Shown piece after piece: positions 18,907 to 27,513 of a stretch of 64,000 nucleotides of DNA. The first letter of the stretch is position 1, and each line of letters starts with the position of its first letter. The DNA lies in contig NZ_PKRO01000004.1 in assembly GCF_002855495.1 (NCBI RefSeq), positions 88,904-152,903 of the forward strand, in the 5' to 3' direction. The DNA comes from Porphyrobacter sp. TH134. GTDB taxonomy: Bacteria; Pseudomonadota; Alphaproteobacteria; Sphingomonadales; Sphingomonadaceae. The notes beneath the pieces were generated by a model. The model did not search any database. It worked only from the letters and a program-made list of their open reading frames with translations, and was not told the DNA's origin. Position numbers and translations under genes: made by a program.

Positions 18907-20949
18907 ATGCATCCGATCCTTATCATCGTATTCGGGCCGCTGCTGGCTGCGCTGGTCGCCGGGCTGGGCAACCGGATGATCGGCAATGTTGCCGCCAAGT
19001 CTGTGACGACCGGCGCGTTGTTTCTTTCGGCGGGCCTGAGCTGGCCGATTTTCCTCGGCTATCTTGGCGGCACGCAGACCGCTGAGGTGGTGCAGGTCTT
19101 GAAGTGGGTCGAAAGCGGCACGCTGAGCTTCGATTGGGCGCTGCGCGTCGACACGTTGACCGCAATCATGCTGGTGGTGATCAATTCGGTCTCGGCGCTC
19201 GTCCACCTCTATTCCTGGGGGTACATGGAGGAAGACCCGGATCAGCCGCGCTTCTTTGCCTACCTGTCGCTGTTCACCTTCGCGATGCTGATGCTGGTGA
19301 CGGCCGATAATCTCGTGCAGATGTTCTTCGGTTGGGAAGGCGTGGGCCTGGCCTCTTATCTGCTGATCGGTTTCTGGTTCAGGAAGCCCAGCGCTGGCGC
19401 GGCCGCGATCAAGGCCTTTGTGGTCAACCGCGTGGGCGATTTGGGCTTCATGCTCGGCATCTTCGGCACCTATCTGGTGTTCCAGACGACCTCGATCCCC
19501 GAGATTCTCGCGGCGGCCCCGGCGATGAGCGGATCGACGATCACCTTCGTCGGGATGCGTCTCTACACCATGGATATCCTGTGCATCCTGCTGTTCATCG
19601 GCGCGATGGGGAAGAGCGCGCAGCTGGGCCTGCATACGTGGCTGCCCGACGCGATGGAGGGGCCGACGCCGGTCTCCGCGCTGATCCACGCCGCGACCAT
19701 GGTGACAGCGGGCGTGTTTATGCTGTGCCGTCTGTCGCCGATGTTCGAGACGGCACCGACCGCGCTGACCATCGTCACCATCGTCGGCGCTGCCACCTGC
19801 TTCTTTGCCGCCACGATCGGCACGACGCAGTGGGACATCAAGCGGGTGATCGCCTATTCGACCTGTTCGCAGCTGGGCTACATGTTCTTTGCCGCGGGCG
19901 TGGGCGCTTACGGCGCGGCGATGTTCCACCTCTTCACGCACGCCTTCTTCAAGGCCCTGCTGTTCCTCGGTGCGGGCTCGGTGATCCATGCGATGCATCA
20001 CGAGCAGGACATGCGCTATTACGGCGGCCTGCGTAAGCACATTCCCTTCACCTTCTACGCCATGCTGGCGGGCACTCTGGCGATCACGGGTCTGGGGGTG
20101 TATCACCTTGGCGCTGGCTTTGCGGGCTTCTGGTCGAAGGACGCGATCCTCGAAGTCGCGTTTGCGCGCGGCAATGGCGCCGGGCAAGCCGCCTTCTGGG
20201 CTGGGGCGGGTGCGGCCCTGCTGACGAGCTTCTATTCGTGGCGCCTGATGTTCCTGACGTTCTGGGGCAAGCCGCGCTGGGAGCAGTCGGAGCATATCCA
20301 GCACGCGGTTCATGGCGATCATGGGCATGACGATCATGCCCACGCCGATCATGGGCATGATAATCACGCCCATGATCATGCCTCGCATGACGGCACGGCG
20401 GGCTATCACCCGCATGAAAGCCCGGTTTCGATGCTGATGCCATTGGGCGTCCTGACGCTCGGGGCGGTAGGGGCAGGGCAGGTGTTTGCGCCCGCCTTCC
20501 TTGATACGGCGGCGTTCTGGAACGGCTCGATCTTCTACAACGAAGCGCTGATCCACGCGATGCATGCGGTGCCGTATTGGGTGAAGTACACCGCGCTTGT
20601 GGTCATGATCCTCGGCTTTGTCGGCGCCTATGTCGCCTATATCGCCAAGCCCGACATTCCGGCAAAGTTCGTCGCGACCTTCGGCGCGCTCCATAACTTC
20701 GTCTACCGCAAGTGGTACTTCGACGAACTATATGATGCGATCTTTGTGAAGCCCGCCTTCGCGCTGGGCCGCGCCTTCTGGAAGTTTGGCGATATCGGCA
20801 CGATCGACCGTTTCGGTCCCAACGGCATCGCCTGGGTGGTCGAGCGTTCGTCGGTCGCGGCCAAGCAAATCCAGTCGGGCTACGTCTACACCTACGCGTT
20901 GATCATGCTGCTCGGGCTGGTCGCCGCTGTCACCTTTGTTCTGCTTTAG
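18907..20949 (+). CDS. nuoL: NADH-quinone oxidoreductase subunit L
   Basis: NuoL is the distal antiporter-like pump subunit with a long lateral helix. The 680-residue product has many hydrophobic helices and the conserved stretches [17 protein letters not shown] and [24 protein letters not shown], including the key glutamate and lysine positions. About residues 460-505, in a loop between late helices, lies a block very rich in His and Asp. Spacing to nuoK is seven bases. Confidence 0.97.
   Translation: MHPILIIVFGPLLAALVAGLGNRMIGNVAAKSVTTGALFLSAGLSWPIFLGYLGGTQTAEVVQVLKWVESGTLSFDWALRVDTLTAIMLVVINSVSALVHLYSWGYMEEDPDQPRFFAYLSLFTFAMLMLVTADNLVQMFFGWEGVGLASYLLIGFWFRKPSAGAAAIKAFVVNRVGDLGFMLGIFGTYLVFQTTSIPEILAAAPAMSGSTITFVGMRLYTMDILCILLFIGAMGKSAQLGLHTWLPDAMEGPTPVSALIHAATMVTAGVFMLCRLSPMFETAPTALTIVTIVGAATCFFAATIGTTQWDIKRVIAYSTCSQLGYMFFAAGVGAYGAAMFHLFTHAFFKALLFLGAGSVIHAMHHEQDMRYYGGLRKHIPFTFYAMLAGTLAITGLGVYHLGAGFAGFWSKDAILEVAFARGNGAGQAAFWAGAGAALLTSFYSWRLMFLTFWGKPRWEQSEHIQHAVHGDHGHDDHAHADHGHDNHAHDHASHDGTAGYHPHESPVSMLMPLGVLTLGAVGAGQVFAPAFLDTAAFWNGSIFYNEALIHAMHAVPYWVKYTALVVMILGFVGAYVAYIAKPDIPAKFVATFGALHNFVYRKWYFDELYDAIFVKPAFALGRAFWKFGDIGTIDRFGPNGIAWVVERSSVAAKQIQSGYVYTYALIMLLGLVAAVTFVLL
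20311..20397 (+). repeat. His/Asp-rich tandem coding repeat in nuoL
   Basis: A short unit resembling GATCATGGGCATGA recurs at least twice at the DNA level and encodes alternating His-Asp-Ala-Gly residues ([20 protein letters not shown]). It lies in a loop between transmembrane helices. Such blocks bind divalent metals in other proteins; in NuoL it may be only a flexible linker. Confidence 0.8.
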
Positions 20950-20963
20950 GAGCGCGCTTCGTA

Positions 20964-22529
20964 ATGGAAGGCCTTCCCATCCTGTCGTTGATGATGTGCG
21001 TGCCGCTGGCGGGCGCGGCGTTGTGCCTGTTTTCGGGCGCGGCTGCTGCCCGCTGGATCGCGCTCGGGGCGACGCTTGTCACCTTTGTGCTCGGCGTGTT
21101 GCTGTGGTCGAATTACCAGATCGGCGGCCCGCAGTGGCAGTTCACCGAACGCGCTGAACTGTTCGCAGGCTTTAGCTATGCGCTGGGGATCGACGGGATC
21201 GCGCTGATGCTGATCATGCTCAGCGTGTTCCTGATGCCGGTGTGCATTTTGGCCAGCTGGGAATCGGTGACCAAGCGCGTCGGTGAATACATGGCAGCCT
21301 TCCTGTTCATGGAAGTGCTGATGATCGGCACCTTCGCGGCGCAGGATCTGTTCCTGTTCTACGTCTTCTTCGAAGCCGGCCTCATTCCGATGTATCTGAT
21401 CATCGGCGTGTGGGGCGGGGACAATCGCATTTACGCCAGCTACAAGTTCTTCCTCTATACCCTGCTGGGATCGGTGCTGATGCTGATCGCGATGTTCTGG
21501 ATGGTGGCCGAAGCCGGCACCTCCGACATCCCGACGCTGATGCAATACAGTTTCCCGCCCGAGGCGCAGACGTGGCTGTGGCTCGCCTTCTTCGCGAGCT
21601 TTGCGGTGAAGGTGCCGATGTGGCCGCTGCACACCTGGCTGCCTGACGCGCACGTGCAGGCGCCCACCGCAGGGTCTGTGATCCTGGCAGGCGTGCTGCT
21701 GAAGCTCGGCGGATACGGTTTCATCCGCTTCAGCCTGCCGATGTTCCCCGAAGCGTCCGCGCAGTTCGCATGGCTGGTCTTCATGCTGTCGATGATCGCG
21801 GTGGTCTATACCTCGCTGGTCGCCCTAGTGCAGAACGACATGAAGAAGCTGATCGCCTATTCCTCCGTTGCGCACATGGCGATTGTCACGGTTGGTCTGT
21901 TCGCCTTCAACGTGCAGGGTCTCGAAGGCGCGATGATCGTGATGCTGTCGCACGGCCTTGTATCGGGCGCGCTGTTCCTGTGCGTCGGCGTCATCTACGA
22001 CCGTCTGCACACCCGCGAGATCGCCCGTTACGGCGGCCTTGCCATCAACATGCCCTATTATGCGCTGTTCTTCCTGCTGTTCACGATGGCGAGCATCGGC
22101 CTGCCAGGCACCAGCGGCTTCGTCGGCGAGTTCCTGTCGCTGGCGGGGATTTACCAGACGTCGAGCCTGGTCGCGCTGATCTGCACCACCGGGATCATTC
22201 TGGGCGCGGCCTATATGCTCTACCTCTACCGCCGCGTGGCGTTTGGCGGGCAAGTCAACGAAGACGCCGCCGCGATGCGCGATATTTCCGCGCGCGAGTG
22301 GGTGATGATGGCGCCGATCGCTGCGGCCGTGCTGTGGATGGGCGTTTACCCTGAAAGCTTCCTCGCGCCGATGCGCAAGGATATCGCCACACTCGATGCG
22401 CGGCTTGTTGCTGCGGCCCCAGCGTCGGACGCGCGGCTTGCACCCGGTGCTCCCCGCGCCGCGGCGGCCAATGCGCTGCCGCATCATGAGGGGCAAGATC
22501 ATGCCGGCGCCAAGGAGGGCGCGCACTGA
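20964..22529 (+). CDS. nuoM: NADH-quinone oxidoreductase subunit M
   Basis: NuoM is a second antiporter-like proton pump subunit. The 521-residue product has about 14 hydrophobic helices, the conserved [14 protein letters not shown] with the membrane glutamate, and [26 protein letters not shown] with the proton-path lysine region downstream. The last ~40 residues are an Ala/His-rich tail ([16 protein letters not shown]). It shares one base with nuoN. Confidence 0.97.
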   Translation: MEGLPILSLMMCVPLAGAALCLFSGAAAARWIALGATLVTFVLGVLLWSNYQIGGPQWQFTERAELFAGFSYALGIDGIALMLIMLSVFLMPVCILASWESVTKRVGEYMAAFLFMEVLMIGTFAAQDLFLFYVFFEAGLIPMYLIIGVWGGDNRIYASYKFFLYTLLGSVLMLIAMFWMVAEAGTSDIPTLMQYSFPPEAQTWLWLAFFASFAVKVPMWPLHTWLPDAHVQAPTAGSVILAGVLLKLGGYGFIRFSLPMFPEASAQFAWLVFMLSMIAVVYTSLVALVQNDMKKLIAYSSVAHMAIVTVGLFAFNVQGLEGAMIVMLSHGLVSGALFLCVGVIYDRLHTREIARYGGLAINMPYYALFFLLFTMASIGLPGTSGFVGEFLSLAGIYQTSSLVALICTTGIILGAAYMLYLYRRVAFGGQVNEDAAAMRDISAREWVMMAPIAAAVLWMGVYPESFLAPMRKDIATLDARLVAAAPASDARLAPGAPRAAAANALPHHEGQDHAGAKEGAH

Positions 22530-24007
22530 TGGAATTCGCTGCTTCTTTCGCGCTTGTGATCCCGGAATTGGTGCTGATTGCAGCCGGCCTCGTCCTGCTG
22601 CTGGTGGCAGCATGGAGCGGAGACAAGGCCGCGCGTGTCATCGCCATCATTGCGGCTTCCGCGTTGTTTGCAGCCGGGTTGCTGCTGGTGCCAGGCCTGC
22701 ATTTCGGCACAGACGGTCCGGCGACGTTTGCCTTTGGCGGGCTGATCAAGGTCGATAGCTTTGCCCTGTTTGCCAAAGCGCTGATCTATCTTTCGGCCAT
22801 AGCGGCGCTGATGGTCGCGCCTGCCTTCTTCAACAGCGCGGCTGCCGGGATCGAGCGCGGAATGCGTGCCGAATATCCGGTGCTGATCCTGTTCGCCGCG
22901 GTCGGCATGAGCATCATGGTCTCGGCCAATGACTTCATGAGCTTGTATCTCGGGCTCGAGTTGAACAGCCTGTCAGCTTATGTGCTGGCGGCAATCCTGC
23001 GGCGTGATAGCCGCTCGGGTGAGGCGGGGCTGAAGTATTTCGTCCTCGGCGCGCTGGCCTCGGGCATCCTGCTGTATGGGATGAGCCTGCTTTACGGCTT
23101 TACCGGCGGCACCTCCTTCGCAGCTGTCCGTGCGGGGCTGACAGGTGAGATGGGGATCGGTGCCCTGTTCGGCGTGATCTTCGTGCTCTCCGGCCTTGCG
23201 TTCAAGATCTCCGCCGTTCCGTTTCACATGTGGACGCCCGATGTTTACGAAGGCGCGCCAACGCCGGTCACCGCCTTCTTCGCCACTGCACCCAAGGTCG
23301 CTGCCGTGGCGCTGACGGCGCGCGTGGTGTTCGAGGTGTTCGGCGGACAGGTCGCCGCATGGCAGCAGATCGTGATGTTCACCGCGCTCGCTTCGATCAT
23401 CTTCGGTGCGCTTGGCGCGATCGGGCAGGAAAATCTGAAGCGCCTGCTGGCCTATTCGTCGATCAACAATATCGGCTTCATCCTGCTAGGTCTGGCGGTT
23501 GCCAATCCCAGCGGTGCCAGCGCGATGCTGGTCTATCTGTTCATCTATGTCGCCATGAGCATCGGCAGCTTTGTCGCCCTCCTGATGCTGCGCGGCGAGG
23601 ACGGCGCCTTGTTTGAAACCTTCGCCGATATTCGCGGGCTTTCAGTGACGCAGCCGGCGATTGCCTGGGCGCTGCTGATGTTCATGTTCAGCCTGGCGGG
23701 TATTCCGCCGCTGCTCGGCTTTTACAGCAAGTTTGTGGTGTTTCAGGCGACGATTGAGGCAGGGCTGGTCGCTTTCGGCGCCATTGCCATCGCTGCGAGC
23801 GTTATCGGGGCGTTCTACTACATCAAGTTCGTGAAGGTGATGTTCTTTGATGAACCGGCCGGCGTGGTCACCGGCAAGAGTAATACGGGGCACTGGGTGC
23901 TGCTGGGCCTTTGCGCGCTGATCGTCTCGCCGCTGGGCTACCTGCTGACCCCGTCGCTGACCGATCTGGCCGACAAGGCTGCGGCTTCGCTGTTCCTCCC
24001 GGTTTGA
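22529..24007 (+). CDS. nuoN: NADH-quinone oxidoreductase subunit N
   Basis: NuoN is the third antiporter-like proton pump and the last canonical subunit gene. The 492-residue product includes FMSLYLGLELNSLSAYVLAA, FKISAVPFHMWTPDVYEGAPTPVTAF and LLAYSSINNIGF, all standard. All 14 subunits nuoA-N are therefore present in the usual order. The TGA overlaps a TTG that begins birA, coupling complex I to downstream cofactor genes. Confidence 0.97.
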   Translation: MEFAASFALVIPELVLIAAGLVLLLVAAWSGDKAARVIAIIAASALFAAGLLLVPGLHFGTDGPATFAFGGLIKVDSFALFAKALIYLSAIAALMVAPAFFNSAAAGIERGMRAEYPVLILFAAVGMSIMVSANDFMSLYLGLELNSLSAYVLAAILRRDSRSGEAGLKYFVLGALASGILLYGMSLLYGFTGGTSFAAVRAGLTGEMGIGALFGVIFVLSGLAFKISAVPFHMWTPDVYEGAPTPVTAFFATAPKVAAVALTARVVFEVFGGQVAAWQQIVMFTALASIIFGALGAIGQENLKRLLAYSSINNIGFILLGLAVANPSGASAMLVYLFIYVAMSIGSFVALLMLRGEDGALFETFADIRGLSVTQPAIAWALLMFMFSLAGIPPLLGFYSKFVVFQATIEAGLVAFGAIAIAASVIGAFYYIKFVKVMFFDEPAGVVTGKSNTGHWVLLGLCALIVSPLGYLLTPSLTDLADKAAASLFLPV

Positions 24008-24729
24008 CCAGAACGCCTGACATTGTGCTGGTTGAAGAGACCGGCTCGACCAATGCCGACCTTGCTGCTGCCATTCGCGCTGGCGAGGGCTGGCCTGAAG
24101 GCAAGTGGCTGGTGGCCCGCCGCCAGACCGCAGGGCGCGGTCGCCAGGGCCGGGCGTGGTTTGACGGGGCTGGCAACTTCATGGGGTCGGCCGTGGTTGC
24201 CATCGGGGAGGGCGGGCCGCCGCCCGCCAGCCTCAGCTTCGTGGCCGCGCTTGCCGTACGTGATGCCGTCGCTGCGGTGCTGGGAGAGGACGCAGACCTT
24301 GCGCTGAAATGGCCCAATGATGTGCTGCTGTCAGGCGGCAAGCTGTCCGGTATCCTGCTTGAAATGGCGCGCGGCCATATCATCGTCGGTATCGGCGTAA
24401 ACCTTGCCAAGGCGCCCGATCTTCCGGATCGCAAGACCGCTGCTGTCGCGCAGGTCACACCCCCTCCCGCGCTTGAGGATTTTGCCGCCAGTCTGGCGGG
24501 CGCGTTTGATCGCAGGCTCGAAAGCTGGCGTACCTATGGCCTTGGCGCGACGCTCCAGGCGTTTCTGGTGCAGTCGATCCACGCACAGGGCTCCCCGCTG
24601 ACCGTGCACGATACCGATGGTTCGGTGCTGTCGGGCTCCTTTGCGGGGCTTGAGGAAAGTGACGGCGCGTTACGGCTGCGCTTGGCGGATGGCAGCGAAC
24701 GTGTCATTCGCGCTGGCGACATTTCGTAA
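24004..24729 (+). CDS. birA: Biotin--[acetyl-CoA-carboxylase] ligase
   Basis: Transfers biotin as biotinyl-AMP to the acetyl-CoA carboxylase carrier protein. The 241-residue product has ETGSTNADL, the [15 protein letters not shown] biotinyl-AMP loop, and [18 protein letters not shown] with the catalytic lysine, then the C-terminal SH3-like domain. It lacks the N-terminal DNA-binding domain of E. coli BirA, so it should be a ligase and not a repressor. The start is a TTG overlapping the nuoN stop (TTGA); the frame is open upstream only as an antisense shadow. coaX follows after 17 bases. Confidence 0.94.
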   Translation: MTRTPDIVLVEETGSTNADLAAAIRAGEGWPEGKWLVARRQTAGRGRQGRAWFDGAGNFMGSAVVAIGEGGPPPASLSFVAALAVRDAVAAVLGEDADLALKWPNDVLLSGGKLSGILLEMARGHIIVGIGVNLAKAPDLPDRKTAAVAQVTPPPALEDFAASLAGAFDRRLESWRTYGLGATLQAFLVQSIHAQGSPLTVHDTDGSVLSGSFAGLEESDGALRLRLADGSERVIRAGDIS

Positions 24730-24746
24730 GGGAAGGACTGCCAGAG

Positions 24747-25541
24747 ATGCTGCTCGCCGCCGATGTCGGGAACACCAATGTCGTCTTCGCCCTGTTCGCC
24801 TACGGGGAGGACGGCACGCATCACATTCGTGCGCGCTGGCGCATCGCCACCGATCCGCGCCGGACGGGCGATGAATATGCGGTGTGGTTGCTCCAGCTGC
24901 TGAAGATCGAAGGGGTTGAGCGGGACCAGATCACTCAGATCATCGTTGCTTCGGTCGTGCCGCGCGCCGACCACAACCTGACCGTGCTCTGCCAGAAGTA
25001 TTTCGGCATTACGCCGCTGTTCGCCGGGCAGGGCAAAGCAGCGTGGCAGTTCGAGATCGATGTCGATCAGCCCTCTTCGCTGGGAGCGGACCGGGCGCTC
25101 AACATTCTGGCGGCGCACCACAAATTTGGCGGCGATCTGATTGTGGTCGATTTCGGCACGGCGACCAAGTTTGAAGCGGTCGATTACACCGGCGCCTACA
25201 AGGGCGGATCGATTGCACCGGGGATCAATCTTTCGCTGGATGCCTTGGTCGGCAAGACCGCCAAGCTCCCGCGGATCGCCATCCGCGCGCCGTCCACCCG
25301 CAGCGTTATTGGTCGCAACACCGAGGATCAGATGCTGATCGGCGTGTTCTGGGGCTATGTTGCGATGATGGAAGGCATGGTTGCCAAGATGAAGGCCGAA
25401 ATTGGTCGCCCGGCAAAGGTTGTAGCGACCGGCGGGCTCGCCATATTGTTCGATGACGCCACCGAAATTTTCGATCACGTCGATGCCGACCTCACGCTGG
25501 ACGGCCTCGCAATTCTAGCGCGTCAGGCTGAAGCCGCCTGA
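24747..25541 (+). CDS. coaX: Type III pantothenate kinase
   Basis: Phosphorylates pantothenate in the first step of coenzyme A synthesis. The 264-residue product begins with the phosphate-binding DVGNTN (residues 6-11), then has GADRALN and [13 protein letters not shown], and [17 protein letters not shown], the signature order of CoaX. Type III enzymes are K+-dependent and not feedback inhibited by CoA. It sits between birA and the RNase J gene in the same direction. Confidence 0.95.
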   Translation: MLLAADVGNTNVVFALFAYGEDGTHHIRARWRIATDPRRTGDEYAVWLLQLLKIEGVERDQITQIIVASVVPRADHNLTVLCQKYFGITPLFAGQGKAAWQFEIDVDQPSSLGADRALNILAAHHKFGGDLIVVDFGTATKFEAVDYTGAYKGGSIAPGINLSLDALVGKTAKLPRIAIRAPSTRSVIGRNTEDQMLIGVFWGYVAMMEGMVAKMKAEIGRPAKVVATGGLAILFDDATEIFDHVDADLTLDGLAILARQAEAA

Positions 25542-25567
25542 CCATTTTTCAAAGAACCGGAAAACTC

Positions 25568-27229
25568 TTGAAGAACGATTTTACTCCCGAAGACGAACTC
25601 CTGTTTCTTGCTCTTGGCGGATCTGGCGAGATTGGCATGAACGTCAATCTCTACGGCTGTCAGGGCAAGTGGATCATGGTTGATCTCGGCATGACCTTTT
25701 CGGGCAATGAATATCCCGGCGTGGAACTGGTGTTCGCCGATCTCGATTTCATCGAGGAACGGCGCAAGGACCTGATCGGCATCGTGCTGACCCACGCGCA
25801 CGAGGATCATATCGGCGCCGTGCCCTATTTCGCGGGCGAACTGGGCGTGCCGCTCTATGCCACGCCCTTCACCGCCGATCTGGTGGCGCGCAAGCTGGAA
25901 GAAGCCGGGCTGCTCGGCAAGGTCGAGATCATCATCATCGAGGAAGATCACGGTGAGATTGAACTCGGCCCGTTCACCATCACGTACCTCCCGCTGGCGC
26001 ACTCGATTGCCGAGGGCAACGCGCTGCTGATCGACACGCCGCATGGGCGCATCTTCCACACCGGGGACTGGAAGCTTGATGATGATCCGATCATCGGCGA
26101 GCCGACGACCGAGGAAGAACTGCGCGAAATCGGCGATGAGGGCGTGCTTGCACTGGTCTGCGATTCCACCAATGTCTTCAATCCCAAGCCTTCAGGCTCG
26201 GAAGGCGCGGTGCATTCGGCGCTGATGGAGGAAGTCGCGCGCCACAAGGGCAAGCGTGTCGTCGTTACCACCTTCGCCAGCAATGTCGCCCGCCTGCAAA
26301 CGCTGGGTGAGGTCGCGCGCGAAACTGGTCGGCAATTGTGTGTTGCGGGCCGCTCGCTCGACCGGATTATCGAGGTGGCGCAGGATAATGGCTATCTTGA
26401 AGATTTTCCCACCCCTGTCAGTTTCGATACCGCGATGGGCCTTCCGCGCGGCGAGATTTTGATCATCGCGACCGGCGGTCAGGGCGAACCGCGCGCGGCG
26501 CTGGGCCGGATGGCGGACAACAACCACCCGATCGAACTGGTCGCAGGCGATGTGGTGCTGTTCTCCTCGCGCCAGATCCCCGGCAATGAAATCCCGATTG
26601 GCAAAATCCAGAACCAGCTTGCCGCGCGCGGCATTCAGATGGTGACCGATCGTCAGGCCTTTATCCACGTGTCAGGCCACCCCGGTCGGCCCGAACTCGA
26701 AGCGCTGTATAGCTGGCTGAAGCCCCAAATCCTTGTCCCCGTGCATGGCGAGATCCGCCACATGGCCGAGCAGGCGCGCGTCGGCAAGGCGAGCGGAATC
26801 CCTTCTCAGGTCGTGCAAAAGAATGGCGATCTGGTCCGGCTCGCTCCGGGCAAGCCCGGCAAGATTGCCGAGGTGCGTGCCGGGCGCCTGGTGCTCGATG
26901 GCGATATCATCGCGCCGGCCAATGGCGATGCGATCACGATGCGGCGGCGCATTGCGCAGGATGGCGTTCTGGTGGTGGTGCTGGCGCGCGGAGCCAAGCC
27001 GATGATCGAGGCGATCGGCCTGCCGCTTGATGAAGACCTGCCCGATTTCCTTGAAGAAGCGGCGAATGACGTTCTGGCAGCCATCAGCCGTCTCAAAGGC
27101 AAGGACGCCCGCGATCAGGCTGTTATCCGCGAAGCTGCGCGGCTTGCCGCACGCCGCGCGGCCCAGCGCTGGTCTGGCAAGAAGCCGCAGGTGCGGGTGG
27201 TCATGCCGGGGGGGGGGGCGGCAGCCTGA
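25568..27229 (+). CDS. rnj: Ribonuclease J
   Basis: A metallo-beta-lactamase/beta-CASP nuclease that acts as 5'-3' exonuclease and endonuclease in mRNA and rRNA processing. Zinc ligands are in THAHEDH (His76, His78, Asp80, His81); the beta-CASP part contains SGSEGAVHSALMEE and FSSRQIPGNE, and HVSGHPGRPEL and PVHGEIRHM lie further on. Length (553) is typical of alphaproteobacterial RNase J. It starts with TTG; no stronger start precedes the conserved LLFLALGGSGEIGMN. The last codons contain an 11-base G run, and the stop shares one base with the DUF1467 start. Confidence 0.94.
   Translation: MKNDFTPEDELLFLALGGSGEIGMNVNLYGCQGKWIMVDLGMTFSGNEYPGVELVFADLDFIEERRKDLIGIVLTHAHEDHIGAVPYFAGELGVPLYATPFTADLVARKLEEAGLLGKVEIIIIEEDHGEIELGPFTITYLPLAHSIAEGNALLIDTPHGRIFHTGDWKLDDDPIIGEPTTEEELREIGDEGVLALVCDSTNVFNPKPSGSEGAVHSALMEEVARHKGKRVVVTTFASNVARLQTLGEVARETGRQLCVAGRSLDRIIEVAQDNGYLEDFPTPVSFDTAMGLPRGEILIIATGGQGEPRAALGRMADNNHPIELVAGDVVLFSSRQIPGNEIPIGKIQNQLAARGIQMVTDRQAFIHVSGHPGRPELEALYSWLKPQILVPVHGEIRHMAEQARVGKASGIPSQVVQKNGDLVRLAPGKPGKIAEVRAGRLVLDGDIIAPANGDAITMRRRIAQDGVLVVVLARGAKPMIEAIGLPLDEDLPDFLEEAANDVLAAISRLKGKDARDQAVIREAARLAARRAAQRWSGKKPQVRVVMPGGGAAA
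27208..27218 (+). repeat. Homopolymer of 11 G
   Basis: A run of eleven G residues inside the last codons of the RNase J gene, giving Pro-Gly-Gly-Gly-Ala-Ala before the stop. Runs of this length are prone to slipped-strand changes and sequencing error. A one-base change would alter the C-terminal tail and its overlap with the following start codon. Confidence 0.95.
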
Positions 27230-27513
27230 TGCAGATCACCTCCGTCGCGGCGATCTATTTCCTGTTCTGGGTGATGAGCGCCTTCGTGATGCTCCCCTTC
27301 GGGGTGCGGACGGCCGAGGAGGCGGGTGTGGATCATGTCCCCGGCCAAGCCGAAAGCGCGCCGGTGAACTTTCAGCCGCGCAAGCTTGTTCTGCGCGCGA
27401 CCATCATCGCTACAGTGCTGACCGGGCTGTTCATTGCCAATTACATGAATGGCTGGGTAACGGCGGCCGATATCGATTTTCTGCCCAAGCCGCCGTTAGC
27501 AGGCCAAACCTAG
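27229..27513 (+). CDS. DUF1467 family small membrane protein
   Basis: The 94-residue product has two hydrophobic helices (IYFLFWVMSAFVMLPFGV and ATIIATVLTGLFIANYM) and the conserved link GVRTAEEAG with VPGQAESAP and NFQPRKLVLRAT typical of DUF1467, a family common in alphaproteobacteria next to RNase J or tRNA ligase genes. Function is unknown. Its ATG shares a base with the rnj stop. Its TAG overlaps by three bases the stop of the convergent coiled-coil gene. Confidence 0.88.
   Translation: MQITSVAAIYFLFWVMSAFVMLPFGVRTAEEAGVDHVPGQAESAPVNFQPRKLVLRATIIATVLTGLFIANYMNGWVTAADIDFLPKPPLAGQT

Noticed and set aside
20311..20397. A noncoding tandem repeat
   Set aside because: It lies in frame within nuoL and codes for a loop, so it is reported as part of that gene.
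18880..20694. A 604-codon minus-strand open frame over nuoL
   Set aside because: Antisense to nuoL with no motif and extreme His/Arg/Gln content; a composition shadow.
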